Shown piece after piece: positions 43,228 through 51,979 of a DNA stretch of 64,000 bases; within the stretch, counting starts at the first letter, position 1; each line of letters opens with the position of its first letter. The notes below the pieces were generated by a model that was given only the letters and a program-made list of their open reading frames with translations, was not told the origin of the DNA and ran no database searches. Location: NCBI RefSeq assembly GCF_003259335.1, contig NZ_QLLL01000011.1, forward strand, positions 62,001-126,000, in the 5' to 3' direction. The DNA is from Chitinophaga skermanii. Its GTDB lineage: Bacteria; Bacteroidota; Bacteroidia; Chitinophagales; Chitinophagaceae. The translations under genes and the position numbers were made by a program.

Positions 43228-44711
43228 TGCGGCTGTAGTTTCGGAAAAATTCCTTTTAATTGTTGATAAGCTTCTTTAAAAAGGGCATATTGTTTTGCGT
43301 ATGCAGGTTGCTGCGTAGGGCGGTATTCCGCTAGGAAGTCGTGTGCTTCGTAGTGCCAAGCATCTACTTCGCCCAAGTGCTGCCAAGCCAGCAAAGAGGC
43401 GCCAATGGCCGACGAGTCCAATTCGGCCTGTAATACCATGGGAAGTTGAAATACATCACTCAATAATTGTATCCAATCCTGCGAAGCGGTAAAGCCACCG
43501 CTCACTAATACGTTATCTATGCGGCCCGTGGTTTGATGCAAAGCCTCGCCCACATTGTATAAACTGTACGAAATTCCTTCCACTAAGGCACGGTTGAAAT
43601 GAGCTACCGTGTGTTCTACCCCAATTCCCAAGAAAACACCCCGGGCATCACTATTCCAAATAGGCGCCCGCTCGCCAGCGAAGTAAGGGAGGCATAATAA
43701 TCCACCGGCCCCCGGTTGAATAGCAAAAGCGGCATCTATTTGTGTGGATAACTCCGATTTGCTAGAGGCTGGATAAAAAGTTTCACGGAACCAGTTGATA
43801 GCACCACCACCATTATTAATAGCGCCGCCAATAAGATACTTGTTGTCGGTGAGCACATAGGTGAATAACTCGCCGTTAGCACTCACTTTCGGTGTATTGC
43901 TTACCATTCGAATGGCGCCACTGGTGCCAATAGTAAGGGTAGCTGTGTGTTCTTTCGTAGCGCCGCTACCAATTTGTGCCATACAACCATCACTGCCGCC
44001 AATTACGAATACAGTATCATTGTGTATACCCATATCGGCCACAAGGATGGAATCGGCTTGGGTAAATGCGGTAGCTGGGTTAACAGGTAAACTTAGCTGA
44101 TCGGCTGAAATACCAGCAGCCGCTAAGGCTTGGTTGTACCAGGTTAGTTCCCGGAAATCGAACATGCCCATCGCGGAGGCGATGTTATAATCCACCACGA
44201 ACTGTTTGAAAAGTTTATGGAAGATGTATTCTTTGATGCCGATGAATTTATGTGCTTTTTGAAAAGTCTGCGGCTGGTGGTTTTGTAACCATTTTATCTT
44301 GCTCATGGGGCTCATGGCATGAATAGGGGTACCTGTACGTTGGTAAATCTCGCTACCGGCAACACTTTCCTTGATGTCGGCTGCTTCGTTTTTGCTTCGA
44401 TGGTCGCTCCAAAGCATGAGCGGGGTGAGCGGGTTGCCCAAGTTATCCACAGCCATTAAGCTGTGCATGGCACTGCTAAAGGAAATAACAGCCGGTGCAG
44501 TATACTGGGTATCAACTACTTGTTGAATACAATGGAAAACTGCTTTGGCCACTTCTTCGGGATCTAATTCGGCATAGCCGGGTTGGGGGTGACGGGTGCT
44601 GTACGACACAGTAAAAATGCTTGCCGCTTGTCCCGGAAACCCCGACAAAATCGTTTTAGCACTACCAGTACCTATATCTACGCCCAATACATATTTGCCG
44701 ATTTTCTTCAT
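43224..44711 (-). CDS. FGGY-family carbohydrate kinase, gluconokinase-like
   Basis: The 495-residue cytosolic kinase phosphorylates a sugar or sugar acid with ATP. Its N-terminal phosphate loop is VLGVDIGTGSAKTIL (~8-22), followed by FSSAMHSLMAVD and LWSDHRS. The C-terminal half has TLTIGTSGAIR, INNGGGAINWFRETF, and FAGERAPIWNSDARGVFLGI. These fit gluconokinase better than xylulokinase, but glycerol, xylulose or other substrates cannot be excluded. The neighbouring GMC dehydrogenase with a gluconate dehydrogenase-like subunit supports a sugar-acid role. Its last 4 bases (TTAA) are shared with the mutL stop. Confidence 0.85.
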   Translation of the reverse strand: MKKIGKYVLGVDIGTGSAKTILSGFPGQAASIFTVSYSTRHPQPGYAELDPEEVAKAVFHCIQQVVDTQYTAPAVISFSSAMHSLMAVDNLGNPLTPLMLWSDHRSKNEAADIKESVAGSEIYQRTGTPIHAMSPMSKIKWLQNHQPQTFQKAHKFIGIKEYIFHKLFKQFVVDYNIASAMGMFDFRELTWYNQALAAAGISADQLSLPVNPATAFTQADSILVADMGIHNDTVFVIGGSDGCMAQIGSGATKEHTATLTIGTSGAIRMVSNTPKVSANGELFTYVLTDNKYLIGGAINNGGGAINWFRETFYPASSKSELSTQIDAAFAIQPGAGGLLCLPYFAGERAPIWNSDARGVFLGIGVEHTVAHFNRALVEGISYSLYNVGEALHQTTGRIDNVLVSGGFTASQDWIQLLSDVFQLPMVLQAELDSSAIGASLLAWQHLGEVDAWHYEAHDFLAEYRPTQQPAYAKQYALFKEAYQQLKGIFPKLQPH

Positions 44712-44782
44712 TTGCTAAAACCTTTTATTAAAATAATTTCCTTGTAAGTTTCAACTTTTAATTTATAGATTTATTACCGATC

Positions 44783-44803
44783 AAGGTCAAAAATAAGGTC
44801 AAA
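44783..44803 (+). promoter_or_regulatory. Direct repeat AAGGTCAAA before the GMC gene
   Basis: AAGGTCAAA stands at 44783-44791 and 44795-44803, 12 bp apart, ending 22 bases before the start codon of the dehydrogenase gene. It may be an operator; this is only inferred from position. Confidence 0.35.
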
Positions 44804-44825
44804 TCAAACAAAAATTTCCACTGTT

Positions 44826-46565
44826 ATGGCTTTTGAAATAAAGAAGCAGGCTAAGATGTATGATGTATGCATTGTTGGCTCTGGCGCTGGTGGCGGTATG
44901 GCTGCCAAAGTACTTTCTGAAGCCGGCTTGAAGGTTGCACTGTTAGAAGCCGGTCCTAATTACGATCCCGCAGATCCAAAGCAAGCCACACAGCTAAAGT
45001 GGCCTTACGAATCACCTCGTCGTGGTGCCAGCACTACGCGTCCTTTCGGTGATTTCGATGCTGCTTATGGTGGTTGGGAAATTGAAGGCGAACCCTATAC
45101 GAAGAAGAATGGTACGCAGTTCGACTGGTTCCGTTCTCGTATGCTAGGTGGTAGAACAAACCACTGGGGCAGGATTTCATTACGCTTCGGTCCGAACGAC
45201 TTTAAACATAAAAGTATTGATGGTTTGGGTGATGATTGGCCGATTTCTTACGATGATGTGAAACCGTTTTATGATCGTGTGGATAAGATGATCGGGGTAT
45301 TCGGTACAAAAGAAGGGATTTATAATGAACCAGATGGTTATTTCCTTCCCCCGCCAAAACCACGTTTGCATGAAATGATGGTGAAGCAAGCGGCCACCAA
45401 ACTCAACATTCCTGTTATTCCTTCCCGTTTATCTATTCTCACAAGAAGAGTCGACGATCGCCGTGGCGCTTGTTTCTTCTGTAGCCAATGTAGCCGCGGT
45501 TGTACAGTTTATGGCGATTTCTCGTCGTCTTCCGTACTAGTAAAACCTACATTAAAAAGCGGTAACGTAGATTTATACGTGAATGCTATGGCGCGCGAGG
45601 TACTCACCGATGGTAATGGTAAAGCAACAGGCGTATCCTATATCAGTAAAGATGATATGCAGGAATACGAAGTAAAAGCAAAAGTGGTAGTATTGGCAGC
45701 AAGTGCTTGTGAATCTGCCCGCTTATTACTCAATTCAAAATCTTCTCAACACCAAAACGGCCTTGCTAACAGCAGCGGCGTAGTAGGTAAATACTTGCAC
45801 GATTCTACAGGTGCTTCCCGTGGCGCGTTCATTCCTCATTTGATGGATCGTAAACGCTATAATGAAGATGGTGTAGGCGGTATGCACATGTATATTCCTT
45901 GGTGGTTAGATAATAAAAAGCTCGACTTCGCCCGTGGTTACCACATCGAATTCTGGGGCGGTATGGGCATGCCCGCATACGGTTTCGGGTTTGGTATGGA
46001 AAACATGAATAACCGCGTGCCGGGTATTGATGGTAAAATGAAGCCAGGCGGTGGTTATGGTGCCGGTTTGAAGAATGATTACCGTCGTTTCTTCGGTTCT
46101 ACAGTGGGTTTCGCCGGCCGTGGTGAAGCTATTGCCCGCGAAGATAACTATTGTGAAATTGATCCGAACGTAGTGGATAAATATGGTATCCCGGTATTGC
46201 GTTTCAACTATACATGGAGCGAGCATGAAATTAAACAAGCGCGTCACATGCACGACACGTTCGAGCAAATTATTCACCAAATGGGTGGTATTGCTTTAGG
46301 TGATAAACCGGGTCCAGAAACGATGTACGGGTTAGAAAACCCAGGGCGCATTATCCACGAAGTAGGTACTACACGTATGGGTAACGATCCTAAAAAATCG
46401 GTATTGAACAAGTACAGCCAAGCACACGATGTGAAAAACGTGTTCGTGGTAGATGGCGGTTCTTTCGTATCCCAAGCAGATAAAAACCCAACATGGACTA
46501 TTCTTGCTTTGAGCTTACGTGCATCCGAATACATCGTAGACGAGTTGAAAAAACAAAACCTGTAA
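44826..46565 (+). CDS. GMC-family FAD dehydrogenase, large subunit (gluconate/glucose dehydrogenase type)
   Basis: The 579-residue flavoprotein starts with the FAD site YDVCIVGSGAGGGMAAKVLSEAGL (~12-35), then the GMC pattern MLGGRTNHWGRISLRF (~106-121) and the C-terminal HEVGTTRMGNDPKKSVLN with VVDGGSFVSQADKNPTWTI. Residues ~216-230 hold the cysteine cluster CFFCSQCSRGC. In FAD glucose dehydrogenase of Burkholderia a cysteine group in this area binds a 3Fe-4S cluster, so an electron relay is likely. It works with the next gene as small subunit. Substrates may be glucose, gluconate or glycosides (for example C3 oxidation). Confidence 0.88.
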   Translation: MAFEIKKQAKMYDVCIVGSGAGGGMAAKVLSEAGLKVALLEAGPNYDPADPKQATQLKWPYESPRRGASTTRPFGDFDAAYGGWEIEGEPYTKKNGTQFDWFRSRMLGGRTNHWGRISLRFGPNDFKHKSIDGLGDDWPISYDDVKPFYDRVDKMIGVFGTKEGIYNEPDGYFLPPPKPRLHEMMVKQAATKLNIPVIPSRLSILTRRVDDRRGACFFCSQCSRGCTVYGDFSSSSVLVKPTLKSGNVDLYVNAMAREVLTDGNGKATGVSYISKDDMQEYEVKAKVVVLAASACESARLLLNSKSSQHQNGLANSSGVVGKYLHDSTGASRGAFIPHLMDRKRYNEDGVGGMHMYIPWWLDNKKLDFARGYHIEFWGGMGMPAYGFGFGMENMNNRVPGIDGKMKPGGGYGAGLKNDYRRFFGSTVGFAGRGEAIAREDNYCEIDPNVVDKYGIPVLRFNYTWSEHEIKQARHMHDTFEQIIHQMGGIALGDKPGPETMYGLENPGRIIHEVGTTRMGNDPKKSVLNKYSQAHDVKNVFVVDGGSFVSQADKNPTWTILALSLRASEYIVDELKKQNL

Positions 46566-46604
46566 GCATTTCTAACAAATTCTATCACTTAAAATCATTA
46601 TACA

Positions 46605-47294
46605 ATGGATAGGAGAGATTCGCTCAAAACGTTAGTCGTAGGCTCTTTATCTGTAGGTGCGATCTTAACAGCATGCGGCCCGAATGATAAAGATGCGGCG
46701 AAGCATGCGAAAGCACCCCTCGCTGCCGGCGTGTACGGAAGAACACCGGACGAAGAAGCACGCGATGAGAAATTGAAGAAAGAAGAATTCTTAACGAAGG
46801 ATGAAATGGCGGTGATTACTATTTTGGCCGACATTATTATCCCGAAAGACGAGAAATCGGGTTCGGCTACAGAAGCCGGCGTACCGGAATTCATCGAGTT
46901 CATCGTAAAGGATCAACCAAGATACCAAGTACCCATGCGTGGCGGTCTTCGCTGGCTGAATGTACAAAGCGCCAAACGTTTCAATAAAGGCTTCGCGGAA
47001 TTAACAGCTGCACAACAAATTGAAATCGTAGACGATATCGCATACCCATCACTCGCAAAACCCGAACATACACAAGGCGTTTCTTTCTTCAATATGATGA
47101 GAAACTTAACCGCAACCGGGTTCTTTACAAGTAAAATAGGCTTGAAAGATATCGGCTACATGGGTAATACGCCTAACGAATGGGATGGTGTACCCGATGA
47201 TGTATTAAAACAATACAACCTAGCGTACGACGAGAAAACATTGAAAGAATGTTTGAAAATCGAAGAACGCGGGGAAATCATGAAATGGTCGTAA
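46605..47294 (+). CDS. Small subunit of the GMC dehydrogenase (gluconate 2-dehydrogenase subunit 3-like)
   Basis: The 229-residue protein starts MDRRDSLKTLVVGSLSVGAILTACGP, which reads as a twin-arginine signal with a lipobox (Cys24). It would carry the folded dehydrogenase across the membrane and hold it there. The domain shows EMAVITILADIIIPKDEKSGSATEAGVPEFIEFIVKDQPRY (~70-110) and FFNMMRNLTATGFFTSKIGLKDIGYMGN (~163-190), as in gluconate 2-dehydrogenase subunit 3. The gene follows the large subunit by 39 bp. No cytochrome subunit is adjacent, so the electron acceptor must be encoded elsewhere. Confidence 0.88.
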   Translation: MDRRDSLKTLVVGSLSVGAILTACGPNDKDAAKHAKAPLAAGVYGRTPDEEARDEKLKKEEFLTKDEMAVITILADIIIPKDEKSGSATEAGVPEFIEFIVKDQPRYQVPMRGGLRWLNVQSAKRFNKGFAELTAAQQIEIVDDIAYPSLAKPEHTQGVSFFNMMRNLTATGFFTSKIGLKDIGYMGNTPNEWDGVPDDVLKQYNLAYDEKTLKECLKIEERGEIMKWS

Positions 47295-47387
47295 TATATT
47301 TTTCGCTTTCATCGGTAGACTCCCGTAATTTGGTTATATTAGCATAACCTGAATACGGTTCTATCCCACGATATTTATTACATTGAA

Positions 47388-47424
47388 ACAAAAGCTGTCT
47401 CATATTTGAGGCAGCTTTTGTGCT
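47388..47424 (+). terminator. Terminator of the GMC dehydrogenase operon
   Basis: A 15-bp stem (47388-47402 / 47407-47421, one G-T pair) with a 4-base loop. Confidence 0.85.
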
Positions 47425-47575
47425 TTTACAACTTGGCTGCGGGCATTTTATCGGGCATTTATACAGTATTGGATGCTATTAATAGGAGCTGGTATTTGAA
47501 TGATTTGTGCATGCAGTGCTAGAAGTTTTTTTAATGGATTGATGGTGAAGTGTTTATAAGGATGCAGTATGTGAC

Positions 47576-47644
47576 TTATAATATCTTCCAATGTTCTTCC
47601 AATGTTCTTCCAATGTTAGTCTAATGTTCTTCCAATGGTTTTGA
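47576..47644 (+). repeat. Array E: 11-bp-pitch repeat, AATGTT core
   Basis: AATATC at 47580 is followed, 10 bp later, by AATG units at 47590, 47601, 47612, 47623 and 47634. Units are AATGTTCTTCC (three times), AATGTTAGTCT and a final AATGG form. Bases 47576-47599 are identical to the reverse complement of 60820-60843 (array F). Confidence 0.85.
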
Positions 47645-47765
47645 TATATATACCATGTATTTGGGTGGTTTTGGAGTGGTACCTGGCAGCTTTTGGGAAA
47701 AATGAAGGAAGGATGTTGTTGATCGTGCCATTTTTGCCGGTGTTCGTTTGAAAGTTATGTACATA

Positions 47766-47797
47766 AAAAAAGAGGATACCCAAGGCATCCTCTTTTT
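47766..47797. terminator. Terminator of the POT transporter gene
   Basis: Stem AGAGGAT / ATCCTCT (47771-47777, 47787-47793) with A- and T-runs on both sides, between converging genes. Confidence 0.8.
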
Positions 47798-47816
47798 CAT
47801 TTTTATCGCTAAGTGC

Positions 47817-49457
47817 TTAGTGACTATATTCTTTGAAAATCCTATTTAACCAGCGAAGCATTAAGAAAATGCCGAGAGCAGCAATACCCAATAACGCGAA
47901 GTTTACAAGGAAGTAGTTGGCTTTATTGTCGTATTTGTCCCAAAGCGTAGCGAGTACACCCGATAGTTTGTTCCCCATGGAGATAGATAAGAACCAACCG
48001 CCCATCATCAACGCCGTAATGCGTGGAGGAGAAAGCTTAGATACAAGTGATAAACCCATTGGGCTAAGGAACAATTCCCCAAGCGTGATAACACCGTAGC
48101 AACCAACAAGCCACCATGGAGAAGCTTTGATTTCACCGTTATGGCAATAGTAAACGGCAGCGATCATCATGAATGTGGATAAGGCTGAGATTAATAGGCC
48201 ATAAGCGATTTTGCTAGGTGTAGAAGGCTCTTTGCCGCGGCGACGAAGAAGTGCGAAGAAACCTACTACAAGCGGCGTTAAGGTTAATACGAAGAATGGG
48301 TTGATCGATTGGAACAACTCGGTATTAACAAGACTGATGCTAGCATCTTTCGGCGGCATTTTTTCCGCTTGTAGGTTTTTGAAGTAGGGATCAAGACCAA
48401 TTTCTTTAACTGGTTTGCCATCAGCATCTTTTACAACACGGAATTCTTTATCGTACACCGTTACTTCTTTCTCGGTGTTGGTAACGGTTTGTGCGAGTTT
48501 CAACGAAGATACCGGGCCTTCAATAGCGGCAGGGATTTCGCGATCTGTATAATATTGCGCCCATGTAGTGAGGGCAGAACCGTTTTGTTTGAAAACCGAC
48601 CAGAACAAGGCCGATACTGCAAATACAGTAAGCAAGGCTTTCAATGGTGGTTTTTCTGCCGGGGCTGCTTTACGAAGCAAGTTAACAAAGAAGTAAATAA
48701 TTGGGATACAAGCGAATAAGAATGCATCGGTAGAATCTGAACCAAGGATCGTACCCGGAATAATCCAACCAATTACACCCGCTACTAATGCAGGAATAAA
48801 TACCTGCGATAGAATTTGCGACATAGGCATGTCGGTCGGCTGCGTTGGCTTTAATACATCGGCTTCTTTATAATGTTTCTTACCCAATACAAAAATAATT
48901 ACCCCTAAGAACATACCGATACCGGCTGCAATAAAGGCCGCACCCCAACCAATAGAGTTGCGTAAGTAAGCCGCGAAGAAGTTACAAATGAAAGCACCAA
49001 TGTTAATACCAAAATAGAAGATATTATAACCGGCGTCTTTATTGGCTTTGAACTCGGGCTTGTTATAAGTATTACCCAATAAGGTAGAAATGTTCGGCTT
49101 AAATAAACCATTCCCCAAACACAACAAGGCCAAGGATAAATAAAATACAATCTCGTTATGTACGGCCAAACCAATGTAACCTATACCCATTAAGATACCA
49201 CCAATAATGATGGATTTTCCATAACCCAATACCCGGTCGGCTAATAACCCGCCTACAAACGGCGTTAAGTAAACAAAGGCTAAATAGGTGCCGTAAATGT
49301 CAACCGCTTTCGCATTGTCCATTCCCCAACCACCTTTTTCGGTGTCTACTAAAAATAACCATAGGATACCGAGTAGCAAGTAAAATCCAAAACGCTCCCA
49401 CATTTCTGATAGGAATAGGTAGGGCAGCGCCGCAGGGTGTTTCCTGTTCGATGGCAT
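47817..49457 (-). CDS. POT/PTR-family proton-coupled peptide transporter
   Basis: The 546-residue inner-membrane protein has about 12-14 transmembrane segments. The POT signature is present: FLSEMWERFGFYLLLGI (~13-29; ExxERFxxY proton motif), VGGLLADRVLGYGKSIIIGG (~58-77) and INIGAFICNFFAAYL. A long outside loop (~300-370) is rich in charged residues. It imports di- and tripeptides with protons. It is divergent from the Gfo/Idh gene at 49674, with a stem-loop between them. Confidence 0.93.
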   Translation of the reverse strand: MPSNRKHPAALPYLFLSEMWERFGFYLLLGILWLFLVDTEKGGWGMDNAKAVDIYGTYLAFVYLTPFVGGLLADRVLGYGKSIIIGGILMGIGYIGLAVHNEIVFYLSLALLCLGNGLFKPNISTLLGNTYNKPEFKANKDAGYNIFYFGINIGAFICNFFAAYLRNSIGWGAAFIAAGIGMFLGVIIFVLGKKHYKEADVLKPTQPTDMPMSQILSQVFIPALVAGVIGWIIPGTILGSDSTDAFLFACIPIIYFFVNLLRKAAPAEKPPLKALLTVFAVSALFWSVFKQNGSALTTWAQYYTDREIPAAIEGPVSSLKLAQTVTNTEKEVTVYDKEFRVVKDADGKPVKEIGLDPYFKNLQAEKMPPKDASISLVNTELFQSINPFFVLTLTPLVVGFFALLRRRGKEPSTPSKIAYGLLISALSTFMMIAAVYYCHNGEIKASPWWLVGCYGVITLGELFLSPMGLSLVSKLSPPRITALMMGGWFLSISMGNKLSGVLATLWDKYDNKANYFLVNFALLGIAALGIFLMLRWLNRIFKEYSH

Positions 49458-49520
49458 ATAAGTTGATTGTGTTTTGGTGAAAAATTAAAAATAGTAAAGA
49501 TTCCCCAATCACAGCCTGCA

Positions 49521-49566
49521 TTTGCGACGCTAAGATTGTATTTATTTTTTTAACAATCGTCGCAAA
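49521..49566. promoter_or_regulatory. Bulged stem-loop between divergent genes
   Basis: TTTGCGAC (49521-49528) and GATTGT (49534-49539), split by a 5-base bulge, pair with ACAATC and GTCGCAAA (49553-49566). It has no terminator T-run outside the stem. A regulatory site in the shared upstream region is possible. Confidence 0.4.
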
Positions 49567-49673
49567 CCCTTTATAATCCTACATGTAAAGGAATTATTAC
49601 CTTTCTCGCCATTCATAATTCTTATTATAATTTTTTTCGATTTTCTTTTATATTGAAAAAAATTTTCCACACA

Positions 49674-51116
49674 ATGGCTCAAGAGAAAAACAATGCTGGT
49701 GACCAATCCCGCCGCAATTTCCTTAAGAACGGCGCATTGGCTGCTGCCGGTTTTATGATCGTTCCACGTCACGTACTTGGCGGTAGAGGATATGTTGCTC
49801 CCAGTGATCGCTTGCTCATTGCAGGCATCGGTGTTGGCGGTAAAGGTGAAAGCGATATCCACGAATTTTCAAAAGGTAATGCCGATATCGCGTTCCTATG
49901 CGATGTAGATGAACGTCGTGCAGCTACTTCCGTGAAAAGATTCCCGAAAGCAAAATTCTACAAAGACTACCGCGAAATGCTTGATAAAGAGCATAAAAAT
50001 TTCGACGCAGTCTCTGTTTCAACTCCCGACCATAACCACGCCGTTCAAGCAATGGCTGCTATGCAGTTAGGTAAACACGTGTATGTGCAAAAACCACTTA
50101 CACACGACATCTACGAAGCGCGCATGCTTACAGAAGCTGCGAACAAATATAAAGTGGTAACGCAAATGGGTAACCAAGGTTCATCAGGCGACGGTGTTCG
50201 TCAATTGATGGAATGGTACAATGCAGGTTTAATCGGTGATGTACACACGGTATATTGCTGGACCGATCGCCCAGTTTGGCCACAAGGTATTCCTTGGAAT
50301 GCAAATAAAGCAGAAGTACCTAAAGAACTCGATTGGGATCTTTGGTTAGGTACTGCTCCTTATAAAGATTACGTAGATAAACTCGTTCCATTTAACTGGC
50401 GCGGTTGGTGGGATTACGGTACAGGTGCTCTCGGCGATATGGGTTGCCACATTATCGAACCGCCTTTCCGTGTGCTCGGCCTCGGTTATCCTACCGATGT
50501 TGAATGCTCTGTTGGTAGCGTATATGTAGATGAATTCAAACGCGGTTACTTCCCAGAAAGCTGCCCTCCATCTAGCCACGTTACAATGACGTTCAAAAAC
50601 AAGAAAGGAAAAGACATCAAGTTACATTGGATGGATGGTGGTATTCAACCTACTCGCCCAGAAGAACTCGGACCAAACGAGAAAATGGGTGACGGTGGTA
50701 ACGGCGCCTTGTTCATTGGTTCTAAAGGTAAAATGATGTGCGGTACTTACGGTATCAACCCTCAATTGTTGCCAACTTCTAAAACAGCCACTACGAAAGT
50801 GAAACAAACGATCGCTCGCGTTCCAGAAGGTCACTACGTACAATGGGTAAATGCTTGCTTGGCAGGTTACGGTAAAAAAGAGCTAAGCTCTCCATTTGAA
50901 ATCGCCGGCCCGTTAACAGAAACAATCCTTATGGGTAACTTGGCAATCCGTAGCTTCGACATTCGTAAGCCACGCACAACCGGTAACGGTTTCGATTACC
51001 CAGGTCGTTACATCAAATTATTATGGGATGGTCAAAACATGAAGATCACCAACTTCGACGAAGCGAATCAGTTCGTGAAACGCCAATACCGTCAAGGTTG
51101 GAGCTTGGGTGTATAA
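49674..51116 (+). CDS. Tat-exported Gfo/Idh/MocA family oxidoreductase
   Basis: The 480-residue protein has a twin-arginine signal (QSRRNFLKNGALAAAGFMIVP). The cofactor site is LLIAGIGVGGKGESDIHEF (~50-68). The catalytic lysine lies in HVYVQKPLTHDIYEA, so the usual EKP is QKP, as is common in this subgroup. The substrate domain contains WTDRPVWPQGIPWNANKAEVPKELDWDLWLGTAPYKDYV and WWDYGTGALGDMGCH. It probably acts on sugars outside the cytoplasm. I prefer the ATG at 49674 to one 7 codons earlier because only the later one gives a normal Tat signal length. It ends in a strong hairpin. Confidence 0.88.
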   Translation: MAQEKNNAGDQSRRNFLKNGALAAAGFMIVPRHVLGGRGYVAPSDRLLIAGIGVGGKGESDIHEFSKGNADIAFLCDVDERRAATSVKRFPKAKFYKDYREMLDKEHKNFDAVSVSTPDHNHAVQAMAAMQLGKHVYVQKPLTHDIYEARMLTEAANKYKVVTQMGNQGSSGDGVRQLMEWYNAGLIGDVHTVYCWTDRPVWPQGIPWNANKAEVPKELDWDLWLGTAPYKDYVDKLVPFNWRGWWDYGTGALGDMGCHIIEPPFRVLGLGYPTDVECSVGSVYVDEFKRGYFPESCPPSSHVTMTFKNKKGKDIKLHWMDGGIQPTRPEELGPNEKMGDGGNGALFIGSKGKMMCGTYGINPQLLPTSKTATTKVKQTIARVPEGHYVQWVNACLAGYGKKELSSPFEIAGPLTETILMGNLAIRSFDIRKPRTTGNGFDYPGRYIKLLWDGQNMKITNFDEANQFVKRQYRQGWSLGV

Positions 51117-51140
51117 GCCAACTCGAAACATATGTAATAG

Positions 51141-51173
51141 AAAAAACCTCTCTACCGGTAGAGAGGTTTTTTT
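51141..51173. terminator. Terminator after the Gfo/Idh gene
   Basis: A 12-bp palindrome, AACCTCTCTACC with its complement (51145-51168), flanked by A- and T-runs. Confidence 0.9.
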
Positions 51174-51247
51174 ATGTGGTTGAGCGTAGGCACACGCATG
51201 TAGCATTGTTGCGACGCTCCGTTCAATGGTTATTTCGCTATTGAACT

Positions 51248-51979
51248 TTATTTTTTCGCATCGCGGGACAACAAGTTATTGGCCACTACTTTCTCCATAA
51301 GCGCATCCCGTAAAGCCCTGCTTACCGGGATTTCGTGGTTCGGCACGCGGATGATATTGCCTTCAATGAGTTGTATAAAATCCAAGTTCACTACAAACGA
51401 TTTATGTACGCGCATAAAGTTTCCTGTTTGCAATGTTTCTTCGGCGGCCTTCATGGAAATATGTACCGTGAACTTCTTCGTGGTGGTGTATACGTGTATG
51501 TAGTTCTGCATGCCTTCTAAGAAAACGATTTCGTTTAGCATCACTTTCTCGAGTGCTTGGTTGTTCTTTAAGAAGATATACCCCGGTACGCTGGTTTTAT
51601 TCGTTACAGCGTGTTGCAAGAGTAGATAATCGCGGGCTTTGTTCACCGCTTTTAAGAAGCGTTCCGGCGAAATGGGCTTCAATAAGTAATCTAGCACGTC
51701 CAACCGGAACCCATCCAACGCATACTCCGCGTAAGCAGTTGTTAAGATTGTAATGGGAGGATTTGATAAAGCCTCCAAGAAGGCTAAACCGGTTATGCGA
51801 GGCATGTTAATATCCAAAAACATCAAGTCAACCGTATGCTGCTGCAAGGCGGTTTGTGCCGACATAGCATTTTTAAAACTGCCCACCAGCTCCAAGAAAT
51901 CGAATTCTTCTACTAATTGCTCCATACCTTCGCGGGCAAGGGCTTCGTCATCGACAATTATACAGCGTATTTTTTCCAT
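51248..51979 (-). CDS. LytTR-type response regulator
   Basis: The 243-residue protein has a receiver domain (~4-120) with acidic residues IVDDEALAREG, phospho-acceptor Asp56 in LMFLDINMPRITG and Lys in DYLLKPISPERF. The C-terminal LytTR DNA-binding domain (~140-235) contains IVFLEGMQNYIHVYTTTKKFTVHISMKAAEETL and FMRVHKSFVVNLDFI. It overlaps the sensor kinase gene by 22 bp, so they form a coupled pair. Targets are unknown. Confidence 0.94.
   Translation of the reverse strand: MEKIRCIIVDDEALAREGMEQLVEEFDFLELVGSFKNAMSAQTALQQHTVDLMFLDINMPRITGLAFLEALSNPPITILTTAYAEYALDGFRLDVLDYLLKPISPERFLKAVNKARDYLLLQHAVTNKTSVPGYIFLKNNQALEKVMLNEIVFLEGMQNYIHVYTTTKKFTVHISMKAAEETLQTGNFMRVHKSFVVNLDFIQLIEGNIIRVPNHEIPVSRALRDALMEKVVANNLLSRDAKK

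Larger units (their letters stand above)
47295..47816. other. 522-bp gap: terminator, array E, terminator
   Basis: Between converging genes lie a strong hairpin (47388-47421), an unrecognised stretch, array E (47576-47644) followed by an ATATATA run, and a second hairpin (47766-47797). No coding frame is credible. Confidence 0.65.
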
